Notes: generated from the sequence alone by a model not told the origin. 64,000 nt of DNA from Rhodococcus yananensis (GCF_020515525.1 NZ_JAIYEP010000003.1:51613-115612); one strand, 5' to 3'; shown: positions 45,738 through 54,384, counted from the first letter of the stretch. Translations and numbers: made by a program.

Positions 45738-46667
45738 TTAGGTAACCGTCACCGCAGAATCATCCTGCCCGGCGCGGCGCGTTCCGTGGGTGCCGCCGCC
45801 ATCCGCGTTCCGTCGGCCCACCGCAGCGTGTCTGCGGCGCAGCCGGGTGGGCACGATCCCGCGGAGCGGAGCGAACAGGTAGGCCGTCGTGAACGCTGCC
45901 GCCTGGGTGAGCACGACGACACCTCCGGTGGCGGCATCGGTGTGGTAGCTGATGTACACACCGGCGACCGAGCACGTGACCGAGAGCAGCGGTGCGATGA
46001 CGAGCATCCGCGACATCCGATCCGTCAGCAGATACGCGGTCGCGCCGGGGATGACGAGCATCGCGACGACCAGGATCACTCCGACGGCCTGCACGGCGCT
46101 GACGATCGTGACCGCGAGCAGGGCGAGAAGCAGCGCCGACAGTGCGGCGGGGGACATCCCGAGCGTGTGGGCCTGGGTCCGGTCGAATGCGAAGAGCGTC
46201 AGGTCGCGGCGCTTGGCCACCAGGACGATCAGCACCGCACCCGCCAGAGCCGACACCTGCCACAGATCCGACGTCGACAGGCCGAGGAGGTTGCCGAACA
46301 GGACGTGGTGCAGATCGACCTGGCTGGGATTCTTCGAGATGAGCACCACACCGAGGGCGAACAACGTGGTGAACACCGTGCCGATCGCGGCGTCCTCCTT
46401 GATGGTGGTGGTCTCGCGGACGAGACCGATCAGTGCCACCGCGATGCCCGCGAACAGCAGGGCACCCAACGCGAACGGCACGCCCACCAGGTAGGCGAGG
46501 ACGACTCCCGGAAGGACCGCATGCGAGACCGCATCACCCATCAGGGACCAGCCGACGAGCACGAGCCAGCAGCTGAGCAGGGCGCACACCGCGGTCGACA
46601 CGACCGCGATGACGAGGGCCCGCTGCATGAACCCGTACTGCAGGGGCTCGAGGAAGAACTCGATCAT
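45738..46667 (-). CDS. Metal (Mn/Zn type) ABC transporter permease
   Basis: ABC-3 family membrane subunit, 309 aa, about eight helices. IEFFLEPLQYGFMQRALVIA is the standard start, CWLVLVGWSLMGDAVSHAVLPGVVLAYL (in outline) the conserved helix-loop, then SKNPSQVDLHHVLFGNLLG and VGVILVVAMLVIPGATAYLL. The C-terminal 35 residues are a long charged tail (RRRHAAVGRRNADGGGTHG). Its ATG overlaps the ATPase stop by 4 bases (46664-46667). Confidence 0.93.
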   Translation of the reverse strand: MIEFFLEPLQYGFMQRALVIAVVSTAVCALLSCWLVLVGWSLMGDAVSHAVLPGVVLAYLVGVPFALGALLFAGIAVALIGLVRETTTIKEDAAIGTVFTTLFALGVVLISKNPSQVDLHHVLFGNLLGLSTSDLWQVSALAGAVLIVLVAKRRDLTLFAFDRTQAHTLGMSPAALSALLLALLAVTIVSAVQAVGVILVVAMLVIPGATAYLLTDRMSRMLVIAPLLSVTCSVAGVYISYHTDAATGGVVVLTQAAAFTTAYLFAPLRGIVPTRLRRRHAAVGRRNADGGGTHGTRRAGQDDSAVTVT

Positions 46668-47422
46668 CGGGACACCTCCGCGGTCGTGTCGACGCCGAAG
46701 GCGAGGGCCAGGTTCTCGGGGCGGAGAATCTCCTCGGGGACATCGTGGACGAGCACCCGACGTTGCAGGAGCACCGCTTCGTCGCAGAGTGTCGTCAGCC
46801 CGGGGAGATCGTGGGTCGCGACGAGGATCGCGCGACCCGCGGAGGCGAGGTCGCGAAGGACCGCGGTCAGTGCGGCCTGGGTGGTGGTGTCGACGCCGGC
46901 GAACGGTTCGTCGAGCAGCAGGACAGGCGCGTCCTGAGCGATCGCCCGCGCCACGAACACGCGTTTGCGCTGGCCGCCGGACAGGTTGCCGATCTGTCTG
47001 TCGGCGAACTCGGCCATGCCGACCCGGTCGAGGGCTGCGTCGACGGCGTCGTGGTCGGCGCGCCGAGCCCGGCGCAGGAATCCCTGGTGTCCGTACCGAC
47101 CCGTCATCACGACATCGCGGACACCGATCGGGAAGTCCCAGTCGACTCCCTCGGCCTGCGGGACGTAGGCGACCTTGCCCGCGCGGCGCGCGGCCGTGAT
47201 GGAAGCCCCGTCGATCAGGACCGAACCGGTATCCGGGCGAACGAGGCCCATGATGGTGCGGAACAGCGTCGACTTGCCCGAACCGTTGGTCCCGACCAGG
47301 CCGCACACGGCCCCGCGGCGCAGCGTCAGGCTCACGTCGTCGAGTGCGGTGACGGTCCCGTAGCGGACGGTGACCGCGTCGACGGCGACCAGGGGAGGTG
47401 CGGTGTCGACGGGGGTGCTCAT
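46664..47422 (-). CDS. Metal ABC transporter ATP-binding protein
   Basis: A 252-aa nucleotide-binding subunit for manganese/zinc import. Walker A GTNGSGKST, the Q-loop VAYVPQAEGVDWDFPIGVRD typical of Mn/Zn systems, signature NLSGGQRKRVFVARAIAQ, Walker B LLLDEPFAGVD and H-loop VATHDLPGL. ATG 47422 overlaps the binding-protein stop (47419-47422), so all three transporter genes are coupled. Confidence 0.94.
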   Translation of the reverse strand: MSTPVDTAPPLVAVDAVTVRYGTVTALDDVSLTLRRGAVCGLVGTNGSGKSTLFRTIMGLVRPDTGSVLIDGASITAARRAGKVAYVPQAEGVDWDFPIGVRDVVMTGRYGHQGFLRRARRADHDAVDAALDRVGMAEFADRQIGNLSGGQRKRVFVARAIAQDAPVLLLDEPFAGVDTTTQAALTAVLRDLASAGRAILVATHDLPGLTTLCDEAVLLQRRVLVHDVPEEILRPENLALAFGVDTTAEVSR

Positions 47423-48327
47423 CGCGTCAGTCCCGTCGTGATCGTTCGGGCGTCGTGGCGCAGGAGGTCGAGATACGTGGGGACGGGGCCGTCGGGTTCG
47501 GAGAGCGAATCGACGTAGAGGATTCCGCCGAACGCCGCGCCGGTGTCGGCGGCGACCTGCCGCTGAGCCTTGTCGGACACGGTGGATTCGCAGAACACGG
47601 CGGGTACGTCGTTGTCGCGGACGAAGTCCACGGTGCGGGCGATCTGCTGCGGTGTGCCCTGTCGGTCCGCGTTGACCGGCCACAGGTACGCCTCGGTCAG
47701 GCCGGTGTCGCGTGCGAGGTAGGAGAAGGCGCCCTCGCAGCTGACCAGCGCTCGCCGGTCCTCGGGTACGGCACGGAGCGCGTCGACCATCTCGTCGTGG
47801 ACGGAGCGGAGCTGCAGGCGGTAGGAGTCCGCGGCGGCAGCGAAATCGTCGGCGTGCTCGGGTACGAGCCCGGTGAGTGCGGCCTCGATGTTGTCGACAT
47901 AGATCTGTGCGCTCAGCGGCGACATCCACGCGTGTGGATTGTCGCGGCCGGCGTAGGCATCCTCTCCGATGCGGATGGGATCGATGCCCTCGCTGAGCAC
48001 GACGTGTTCGGCGTGGGTGTCGGTCAGGAAACGCTCGAACCACCGTTCGAGGCCGAGGCCGTTGTCGAAGACGAGGTCGGCGTCGGCCGCGGTCCGCAGA
48101 TCACCCGGGGTCGGTTCGTATCCGTGAACCTCGGCACCGGGTTTCGTGATGGATTCGACGCGCACGTGATCACCGGCGATCACCCGTGTCATGTCGGCGA
48201 GCACGGTGAACGTGGTGAGCACCAGCGGCCTGTCGTCCCGGTCGGTGGGCGTGGAGCATGCGCTCAGTCCCGCGCTCGCCGCCAACACCGCCGAAATTGC
48301 GACCGCACGCATCGAAAAGTTAGGCAC
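47419..48327 (-). CDS. Metal ABC transporter substrate-binding lipoprotein (manganese type)
   Basis: A 302-aa cluster 9 binding protein (ZnuA/TroA fold). Signal peptide with lipobox LSAC (Cys24). The four expected ligands are His68 (EVHGYEPTPGD), His132 (DNPHAWMSP), Glu198 (SCEGAFSYLA) and Asp273 (YVDSLSEPDG). The His-His-Glu-Asp set without a long His-rich loop fits manganese or iron rather than zinc, in line with the MntR-type regulator in the operon. GTG 48327 is preferred because CATAAT lies 6 bases upstream; ATG 48312 is the alternative. Confidence 0.9.
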   Translation of the reverse strand: MPNFSMRAVAISAVLAASAGLSACSTPTDRDDRPLVLTTFTVLADMTRVIAGDHVRVESITKPGAEVHGYEPTPGDLRTAADADLVFDNGLGLERWFERFLTDTHAEHVVLSEGIDPIRIGEDAYAGRDNPHAWMSPLSAQIYVDNIEAALTGLVPEHADDFAAAADSYRLQLRSVHDEMVDALRAVPEDRRALVSCEGAFSYLARDTGLTEAYLWPVNADRQGTPQQIARTVDFVRDNDVPAVFCESTVSDKAQRQVAADTGAAFGGILYVDSLSEPDGPVPTYLDLLRHDARTITTGLTR

Positions 48328-48353
48328 CCCGAAATTATGGGGACGCGTAACCT
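48319..48353 (-). promoter_or_regulatory. Promoter and candidate metal-regulator site of the mnt operon
   Basis: On the minus strand AGGTTA (complement of 48348-48353) and CCTAAC (complement of 48319-48324) flank the minus-10 CATAAT (complement of 48334-48339), with cccc/gggg arms immediately around it. Both hexamers resemble half-sites of DtxR-family operators. The dyad is imperfect, so this is a candidate only. Confidence 0.4.
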
Positions 48354-48491
48354 GAAATGTCCAGTCGGCACCGCCGCTCCGGTATCGAGAGGGTGTCGTG
48401 TCCCCCCGGATGGGGAGGGATTCGTGCGTGTGCGGCGGGGTCGTCCGCTCCGGCGCGGTGAGTCGGCGGTGCCGGACGACGCAGAGGGTCG

Positions 48492-48497
48492 TAGGCT
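48492..48497 (+). promoter_or_regulatory. Putative minus-10 of ribF (leaderless)
   Basis: TAGGCT ends 7 bases before GTG 48505 with no ribosome site in between; the start codon is fixed independently by homology (MQRWRG). Confidence 0.5.
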
Positions 48498-48504
48498 TCG
48501 CGTT

Positions 48505-49470
48505 GTGCAGAGATGGCGAGGTCTGGACGAGATTCCTGCGGACTGGGGTCGGTGCGTGGTCACGATCGGTGTGTTCGACGGTGTGCACCGCGGTCACCAG
48601 CAGTTGATCGGCCGCGCGGTGGAGGCCGCACGCGAACGCGGGGTGGCGAGCGTGCTGATGACGTTCGACCCGCATCCGATGGAAGTGGTGCGGCCCGGAA
48701 GTCACCCGGCGCAGCTGACGACTCTGTCGCGCCGCGCGGAACTCGCGGAGGAACTCGGGATCGACGTGTTCTGCGTGGTGCCGTTCACGCCCGAGTTCAT
48801 GAGACTCTCACCGGATCGGTACGCGCACGAGATCCTCGTCGAGAGGTTGCACGTGGCGGAGGTCGTCGTGGGGGAGAACTTCACGTTCGGCAAGAAGGCC
48901 GCCGGAACCGTCGACATGCTCCGGTCCATCAGTGACCGCTTCGGATTCGCCGTCCAGGGACTGAATCTGCTCGCCGAACACGCCGTGACGTTCTCGTCGA
49001 CCTACATCCGCTCGTGCGTCGACGCCGGCGACGTCGCGGCGGCAGCCGATGCGCTCGGCAGGCCCCATCGAGTCGAAGGTGTCGTCGTGCGGGGTGACGG
49101 GCGTGGGCGTGGCCTCGGCTTCCCGACCGCGAACGTCGCACCTCCCATGTACGCTGCGATCCCCGCCGACGGCGTGTACGCCGCATGGTTCACGGTGCTC
49201 GATTCGGGGGCACCGGTCGACGGGATGGAAGTCGGCCGCCGATACGGCGCTGCCGTGTCGGTGGGGACCAACCCCACCTTCTCGGGGCGCAACCGCACAG
49301 TGGAAGCGTTCGTGCTGGACGCGAAGGCCGATCTGTACGGACAGCACGTGGCGGTCGATTTCGTCACGCGACTCAGGGGCATGGAGAAGTTCGACTCGGT
49401 GGAGGCGCTGGTGTCCGCGATGCACGGCGATGCGGACCGCGCCCGCGAACTCCTCGCCGGGGAGCAGTAG
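48505..49470 (+). CDS. ribF: Bifunctional riboflavin kinase / FMN adenylyltransferase
   Basis: Makes FMN and FAD, needed by the flavoenzymes in this window (mqo, mtr). The 321-aa protein has the N-terminal nucleotidyltransferase domain with VVTIGVFDGVHRGHQQLIGR and LMTFDPHPMEVV, VVGENFTFGKKAAG, and SSTYIRSCVDAGDV; the C-terminal flavokinase domain starts near HRVEGVVVRGDGRGRGLGFPTANV and includes GTNPTFSGRNRTVEAFVLD. GTG 48505 yields MQRWRGLDEIPADWG, the mycobacterial N terminus. Confidence 0.96.
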   Translation: MQRWRGLDEIPADWGRCVVTIGVFDGVHRGHQQLIGRAVEAARERGVASVLMTFDPHPMEVVRPGSHPAQLTTLSRRAELAEELGIDVFCVVPFTPEFMRLSPDRYAHEILVERLHVAEVVVGENFTFGKKAAGTVDMLRSISDRFGFAVQGLNLLAEHAVTFSSTYIRSCVDAGDVAAAADALGRPHRVEGVVVRGDGRGRGLGFPTANVAPPMYAAIPADGVYAAWFTVLDSGAPVDGMEVGRRYGAAVSVGTNPTFSGRNRTVEAFVLDAKADLYGQHVAVDFVTRLRGMEKFDSVEALVSAMHGDADRARELLAGEQ

Positions 49471-49570
49471 TCGCGACGAGCTCCGTGCGGAGGTCGGCGG
49501 CGCCGGGCATGCTCGCGCGCCGCGGTGCGCGGGGAAGTGAGCGACCTGCGGTGACACCATCGAGCTCTGG

Positions 49571-49622
49571 TAGGCTGGTCCGTCGGTGTGCGCTGCGGTT
49601 CGCGGCGGCCGCACCGACGGAC
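49571..49622 (+). promoter_or_regulatory. rpsO promoter and leader inverted repeat
   Basis: TAGGCT at 49571-49576 is followed at once by perfect 11-bp arms, gtccgtcggtg (49578-49588) and caccgacggac (49612-49622). It may act as a ribF terminator, or shape the rpsO leader. Confidence 0.45.
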
Positions 49623-49669
49623 TCTGTCCGTTTCCAGTGCACGCGGACGTCAGTGATCAGGAGTTACCA

Positions 49670-49939
49670 GTGGCATTGACCACCGAGCAGAAGAAGCAGA
49701 TCCTCGGCGAGTACGGCCTCCACGAGACCGACACGGGATCGCCCGAGGCACAGGTGGCGCTGCTCACCAAGCGCATCGTCGACCTGACCGAGCACCTCAA
49801 GCAGCACAAGCACGACCACCACTCGCGTCGCGGCCTCCTGCTGCTCGTGGGCCGGCGTCGTCGTCTGCTCAAGTACGTCGAGAAGGTCGACGTCGAGCGT
49901 TACCGCTCGCTCATCCAGCGTCTGGGTCTGCGTCGCTGA
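49670..49939 (+). CDS. rpsO: Ribosomal protein S15
   Basis: An 89-aa protein of the small subunit that nucleates the 16S rRNA platform. [45 protein letters not shown] and [12 protein letters not shown] are the full family signature (quoted in parts). GTG 49670 has aggag 8 bases upstream. In the canonical rpsO-pnp pair; a terminator-like hairpin separates the two. Confidence 0.98.
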   Translation: MALTTEQKKQILGEYGLHETDTGSPEAQVALLTKRIVDLTEHLKQHKHDHHSRRGLLLLVGRRRRLLKYVEKVDVERYRSLIQRLGLRR

Positions 49940-49980
49940 CGCAGGTCGGACACGACCGGATCCACATCTGTTGATCCAGC

Positions 49981-50028
49981 CCGACAGCCAACGGGGCTCC
50001 CTCTACACTGGGCCTCGTTGGCTGTCGG
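49981..50028 (+). terminator. rpsO hairpin with embedded pnp minus-10
   Basis: Perfect 13-bp arms (ccgacagccaacg at 49981-49993 with 50016-50028) close a 22-base loop, followed by tgttt. The loop contains TACACT (50003-50008), the best minus-10 candidate for pnp, so the rpsO terminator and the pnp promoter appear to share the same bases. Confidence 0.6.
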
Positions 50029-50271
50029 TGTTTGCGCCGACAGTCGGCACACAACACCGCACACGGCGGTGAGCCGTACGCACCGACGGTGTCGGTCCTC
50101 GGTAGTGATCCTCCGATCCGGACGACGCGCGGGACGTCCGTCCCGCAGCACGGTCCCCGGGGGGTTTCGATCGACGACCGCCTCCGCGAGTCGGTGCGCC
50201 GCCGCGACCACGGGGTCGCGGCGCCCACGCGGGTACGGCGAAGACGAAGAGGGAAAGAGAAGATTTCACAG
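50016..50271 (+). promoter_or_regulatory. Structured 5' leader of pnp
   Basis: A leader of about 255 bases without a gene. Hairpins: ctgtcgg (50022-50028) with ccgacag (50037-50043), which excludes the upstream rpsO hairpin; gcgggac/gtcccgc (50129-50135 with 50140-50146); and a 9-bp stem gccgcgacc (50201-50209 with 50214-50222). A purine-rich ribosome site gagggaaagagaag follows. PNPase is autoregulated through its leader in E. coli; the same is possible here. Confidence 0.5.
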
Positions 50272-52560
50272 ATGACCAGCAACACCGCAGTCGAGGTCGA
50301 CGAGGGCGTCTACGAGTCCGTCGCGACACTCGACAACGGTGCCTTCGGCACCCGCACCATCCGTTTCGAGACCGGTCGCCTCGCGCAGCAGGCCGCCGGC
50401 TCCGTCGTCGCCTACCTGGACGACGAGACCATGCTGCTGTCGGCGACCAGCGCGAGCAAGCAGCCCAAGGAACACTTCGACTTCTTCCCCCTGACGGTGG
50501 ATGTCGAGGAGCGCATGTACGCCGCGGGACGTATCCCCGGCTCGTTCTTCCGTCGTGAAGGCCGTCCTTCCACCGACGCGATCCTCACCTGCCGCCTCAT
50601 CGACCGGCCGCTGCGTCCGTCGTTCGTCGACGGACTGCGCAACGAGATCCAGGTCGTGGTGACGGTGATGAGCCTGAACCCGAACGATCTCTACGACGTC
50701 GTCGCGATCAACGCAGCCTCGGCGTCCACGCAGATCGCGGGTCTGCCGTTCTCCGGCCCGGTCGGTGGCGTGCGTGTCGCGCTGATCAGCTCGGACGAGA
50801 ACAAGGCCGGCCAGTGGGTCGCGTTCCCGACCGTCGAGCAGCTCGAGAACGCCGTGTTCGACATGGTCGTCGCGGGTCGTATCGTCTCCGGCTCCGGCGA
50901 CGACGCCGACGTCGCGATCATGATGGTCGAGGCCGAGGCCACCGACAACGTCATTGCACTCGTCGACGGCGGGGCCCAGGCCCCGACCGAGGCGGTCGTC
51001 GCGCAGGGGCTCGAGGCCGCGAAGCCGTTCATCGCCCGGCTCTGCGAGGCGCAGCAGGCCCTCGCGGCCGCGGCGGCGAAGCCGACCGGTGAGTTCCCCC
51101 TCTACCCGCCGTACGAGAACGACGTGTACGCGGCGGTCGAGGCAGCCGCGTCCGCCAAGCTGGCCGAGGCGCTGACGATCGCCGGCAAGCAGGCCCGCGA
51201 CGAGCGCACCGACGAGATCAAGGTCGAGGTCCTCGAGCAGGTCGCACCGGACTTCGAGGGACGCGAGAAGGAGATCGGCGCGGCGTTCCGCTCGCTGACC
51301 AAGAAGCTGGTCCGCCAGCGCATCCTGCGCGACCAGTTCCGCATCGACGGTCGCGGCATCACCGACATCCGCGCCCTGTCCGCGGAGGTCGCGGTCGTGC
51401 CGCGTGCGCACGGGTCGGCTCTGTTCGAGCGCGGCGAGACGCAGATCCTCGGTGTGACCACGCTCGACATGGTCAAGATGGCGCAGCAGGTCGATTCGCT
51501 CGGGCCCGAGACGTCCAAGCGCTACATGCACCACTACAACTTCCCGCCGTACTCGACCGGTGAGACCGGCCGCGTCGGTTCCCCGAAGCGCCGCGAGATC
51601 GGCCACGGTGCCCTCGCCGAGCGCGCCCTGGTTCCGGTGCTGCCGAGTGTCGAGGAGTTCCCGTACGCGATCCGTCAGGTGTCCGAGGCTCTCGGTTCCA
51701 ACGGTTCGACGTCGATGGGTTCGGTGTGCGCGTCGACTCTGTCGCTGCTCAACGCCGGCGTGCCGTTGAAGGCCCCGGTCGCGGGTATCGCCATGGGTCT
51801 GGTGTCCGACGACGTCGAACTCGAGGACGGAACTCGCGAGACGCGGTACGTCGCGCTCACCGACATCCTCGGTGCCGAGGACGCCTTCGGCGATATGGAC
51901 TTCAAGGTTGCCGGTACGAAGGACTTCGTCACGGCCCTTCAGCTCGACACCAAGCTGGACGGTATCCCGTCGCAGGTCCTCGCGGGTGCGTTGTCGCAGG
52001 CGCACGATGCGCGCACCACGATCCTCGAGGTCATGGCCGAGGCCATCGACTCGCCCGACGAGATGAGCCCGTTCGCGCCGCGCATCACGACCATCAAGGT
52101 CCCCGTCGACAAGATCGGCGAGGTGATCGGGCCCAAGGGCAAGATGATCAATTCGATCACCGAGGAGACCGGCGCCAACATCTCCATCGAGGACGACGGC
52201 ACCGTCTTCGTCGGTGCCGCGGACGGCCCGTCGGCGCAGGCCGCGATCGACAAGATCAATGCGATCGCGAACCCGCAGTTGCCGAAGGTCGGCGAGCGGT
52301 TCCTGGGCACGGTCGTCAAGACCACCGCGTTCGGTGCGTTCGTGTCGCTGCTGCCCGGCCGCGACGGCTTGGTGCACATCAGCAAGCTCGGCAACGGCAA
52401 GCGCATCGCCAAGGTCGAGGACGTCGTCAACGTCGGCTCGAAGATCCGTGTCGAGATCGCCGACATCGACAACCGCGGCAAGATCAGCCTCGTCCCTGTC
52501 GAGGACGACGCGGAGCAGGCCTCCGCTGCGCCCGAGAGCGCCGAGGCCACCGAGTCCTGA
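50272..52560 (+). CDS. pnp: Polyribonucleotide nucleotidyltransferase (PNPase, GpsI)
   Basis: 3'-to-5' phosphorolytic exoribonuclease, 762 aa. First RNase PH domain ([28 protein letters not shown] in outline, [13 protein letters not shown]), alpha-helical linker, catalytic second RNase PH domain ([55 protein letters not shown]), KH domain ([19 protein letters not shown]) and S1 domain ([24 protein letters not shown] in outline). The length and an acidic tail ([15 protein letters not shown]) match mycobacterial GpsI. It is followed by a strong hairpin. Confidence 0.97.
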   Translation: MTSNTAVEVDEGVYESVATLDNGAFGTRTIRFETGRLAQQAAGSVVAYLDDETMLLSATSASKQPKEHFDFFPLTVDVEERMYAAGRIPGSFFRREGRPSTDAILTCRLIDRPLRPSFVDGLRNEIQVVVTVMSLNPNDLYDVVAINAASASTQIAGLPFSGPVGGVRVALISSDENKAGQWVAFPTVEQLENAVFDMVVAGRIVSGSGDDADVAIMMVEAEATDNVIALVDGGAQAPTEAVVAQGLEAAKPFIARLCEAQQALAAAAAKPTGEFPLYPPYENDVYAAVEAAASAKLAEALTIAGKQARDERTDEIKVEVLEQVAPDFEGREKEIGAAFRSLTKKLVRQRILRDQFRIDGRGITDIRALSAEVAVVPRAHGSALFERGETQILGVTTLDMVKMAQQVDSLGPETSKRYMHHYNFPPYSTGETGRVGSPKRREIGHGALAERALVPVLPSVEEFPYAIRQVSEALGSNGSTSMGSVCASTLSLLNAGVPLKAPVAGIAMGLVSDDVELEDGTRETRYVALTDILGAEDAFGDMDFKVAGTKDFVTALQLDTKLDGIPSQVLAGALSQAHDARTTILEVMAEAIDSPDEMSPFAPRITTIKVPVDKIGEVIGPKGKMINSITEETGANISIEDDGTVFVGAADGPSAQAAIDKINAIANPQLPKVGERFLGTVVKTTAFGAFVSLLPGRDGLVHISKLGNGKRIAKVEDVVNVGSKIRVEIADIDNRGKISLVPVEDDAEQASAAPESAEATES

Positions 52561-52568
52561 CAGAACCC

Positions 52569-52597
52569 TCCACCGCCGCGGTATCCGCGACGGTGGA
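52569..52597 (+). terminator. Hairpin terminator after pnp
   Basis: A 12-bp stem with one C/A mismatch and a 3-base loop (tccaccg...cggtgga), 9 bases after the pnp stop. Confidence 0.8.
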
Positions 52598-52609
52598 AGC
52601 AGGCACGCA

Positions 52610-52856
52610 GACACCCGCGTGCCTCCCCACCTTCCGATCCGGAGGCGTGCGGGAGGTGCGCGGGTGTCGTCGTCCGGAGTGTTGCCGTCCAGGCGGGGCA
52701 TCGTCCCCGTTCGCTGTCCCGCTGTTCGAGCCACCCGGGTCGCCCGGCCGCCCGGGCACGTGTCGGGGGTCGCGTCTGCGGGGGCTGCGACCGTCGGTTC
52801 GGTCGAAGGAGACGAAGAGCACGCTTGCCCGAGCGGGAGCGGCGCCGGCTCGGGCA
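52610..52856 (+). other. Gene-free, structured stretch between pnp and narK
   Basis: The 573-base pnp-narK gap has no convincing coding frame. Beyond the terminator it holds a long imperfect hairpin (52610-52627 with 52651-52668: 10 bp, a 2-base mismatch, then 6 bp) and a second perfect 9-bp stem (tgcccgagc at 52826-52834 with 52848-52856). From about 52930 to 53130 the sequence becomes clearly AT-richer and probably carries the nar control region. A small RNA is possible but unproven. Confidence 0.4.
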
Positions 52857-53052
52857 TCGGTGATGATTCCGGCGAATCGGGCCGTATTCCACCGACGACA
52901 CAAGGGCATTTCGGCCCGGATCACCCCGCGAATCGGATGACGATTTCCGTAGAACAGGTTAGGATGTCCTGAGAATTCGGGGGTCGGAATTTTCGATGAA
53001 CTTGCACTGTAAGCAGTTTGCGTCGCAGCCCGACAGGGCCTTTCGTACTCAA

Positions 53053-53074
53053 GATCGAATTCACATATTCGATC
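53053..53074 (+). promoter_or_regulatory. Perfect palindrome upstream of narK
   Basis: Arms gatcgaat (53053-53060) and attcgatc (53067-53074) with spacer tcacat, 59 bases before the narK GTG, within AT-rich DNA. Likely the binding site of a dimeric regulator of the nitrate operon; it does not match the FNR (TTGAT-N4-ATCAA) or Crp consensus. Confidence 0.55.
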
Positions 53075-53133
53075 GGATGTAACGTTTCCCGATTATTGCG
53101 TGTTTCGCTACCCGACAGTGGTTTCCTAACGGT

Positions 53134-54384
53134 GTGAACACGGCTGCGGTTTCTGGAATCGGGGCACGACCGGGAGTGAACCTCGCACTCGCGACGTGGG
53201 TGTCCGCCATCAATTTCTGGGCCTGGAACATGATCGGCCCACTGTCCACCACCTATGCGGGCGACATGTCGCTCAGCAGCTCCGAGGCGTCCATGCTCGT
53301 GGCGACGCCGATCCTCGTCGGAGCGCTGGGGCGCATCGTCATCGGCCCGCTGACCGACCGCTACGGCGGCAGGATCATGTTCATCGCGATCACGGTCGCC
53401 TCGATCCTCCCGGTCATCGCGGTCGGGTTCGCAGGGAACGCGGGATCCTATCCGCTGCTTCTGGTCTTCGGCTTCTTCCTGGGTATCGCCGGCACGATCT
53501 TCGCGGTGGGAATTCCGTTCGCGAACAACTGGTACGACGCGTCCCGTCGCGGCTTCGCCACCGGCGTGTTCGGTGCGGGCATGGTCGGCACTGCGCTCTC
53601 GGCGTTCTTCACCCCCCGATTCGTGAACTGGTTCGGGTTGCTCGCCACCCACTTCATCGTGGCGATCGCTCTCGCCGCCACGGCGGTGCTGTGCGTGACG
53701 CTGATGAGGAACGCGCCGGCGTTCACCCCGAACACCGAACCGGTGGTCCCGAAGTTCCTCGCCGCCTGCAAACTCCGGGTGACGTGGGAGATGTCCTTCC
53801 TGTACGCCATCGTGTTCGGCGGGTTCGTCGCGTTCAGCAACTACCTGCCCACCTACATCAAGACGATCTACGGATTCTCCGCGGTCGACGCCGGTACCCG
53901 CACAGCGGCGTTCGCGCTGGCCGCGGTGGTCGCCCGGCCGATCGGCGGTGCCCTGTCCGACCGGATCCCGCCGAAGTACGTCGTCCTGGCGTCGTTCGCG
54001 GGTACCGCTGTCACCGCGGCCATCGCGACGCTCAAGCCTGCACCGGACCTGTGGTCGGCCACCGACTTCATCGCGATGGCGATCTTCCTCGGCATCGGCA
54101 CGGGCGGCGTGTTCGCCTGGGTGGCGCGTCGCTCGCCGGCCAAATCGGTCGGTAGCGTCACCGGAATCGTCGCTGCTGCAGGTGGTCTCGGTGGATACTT
54201 CCCGCCGCTGATGATGGGCGCGACGTACGACTCCGTCGACAACGACTACACCGTCGGACTGTTGCTGCTCGTGGCGACCGCAATCGTCGCGCTTCTGTAC
54301 ACCCTGTTGATGCTCAAGACCCGCGAACCCGCGAACGGCGCGGAGTCCGGAGCAACCATCCCGAGTAAGAAGGAGTCCCAGTGA
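53134..54384 (+). CDS. narK: Nitrate/nitrite transporter of the MFS NNP family
   Basis: Moves nitrate in and/or nitrite out for nitrate respiration. The 416-aa protein has 12 membrane segments, the MFS motif GPLTDRYGGRIMF after helix 2, and the NNP signature regions GFFLGIAGTIFAVGIPFANNW (in outline) and FGAGMVGTALSAFFTPRF; GTGGVFAWVARRSPAKSVGSVTG is the second-half counterpart. GTG 53134 is the start; the stop overlaps narG by 4 bases, so transporter and reductase are coupled. Direction of transport cannot be told from sequence. Confidence 0.93.
   Translation: MNTAAVSGIGARPGVNLALATWVSAINFWAWNMIGPLSTTYAGDMSLSSSEASMLVATPILVGALGRIVIGPLTDRYGGRIMFIAITVASILPVIAVGFAGNAGSYPLLLVFGFFLGIAGTIFAVGIPFANNWYDASRRGFATGVFGAGMVGTALSAFFTPRFVNWFGLLATHFIVAIALAATAVLCVTLMRNAPAFTPNTEPVVPKFLAACKLRVTWEMSFLYAIVFGGFVAFSNYLPTYIKTIYGFSAVDAGTRTAAFALAAVVARPIGGALSDRIPPKYVVLASFAGTAVTAAIATLKPAPDLWSATDFIAMAIFLGIGTGGVFAWVARRSPAKSVGSVTGIVAAAGGLGGYFPPLMMGATYDSVDNDYTVGLLLLVATAIVALLYTLLMLKTREPANGAESGATIPSKKESQ

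Noticed and set aside
52484..52924. Minus-strand frame of 146 codons in the pnp-narK gap
   Set aside because: Product is Arg/Pro-rich without motifs, has no ribosome site and overlaps the end of pnp; the region is better explained as structured non-coding DNA.
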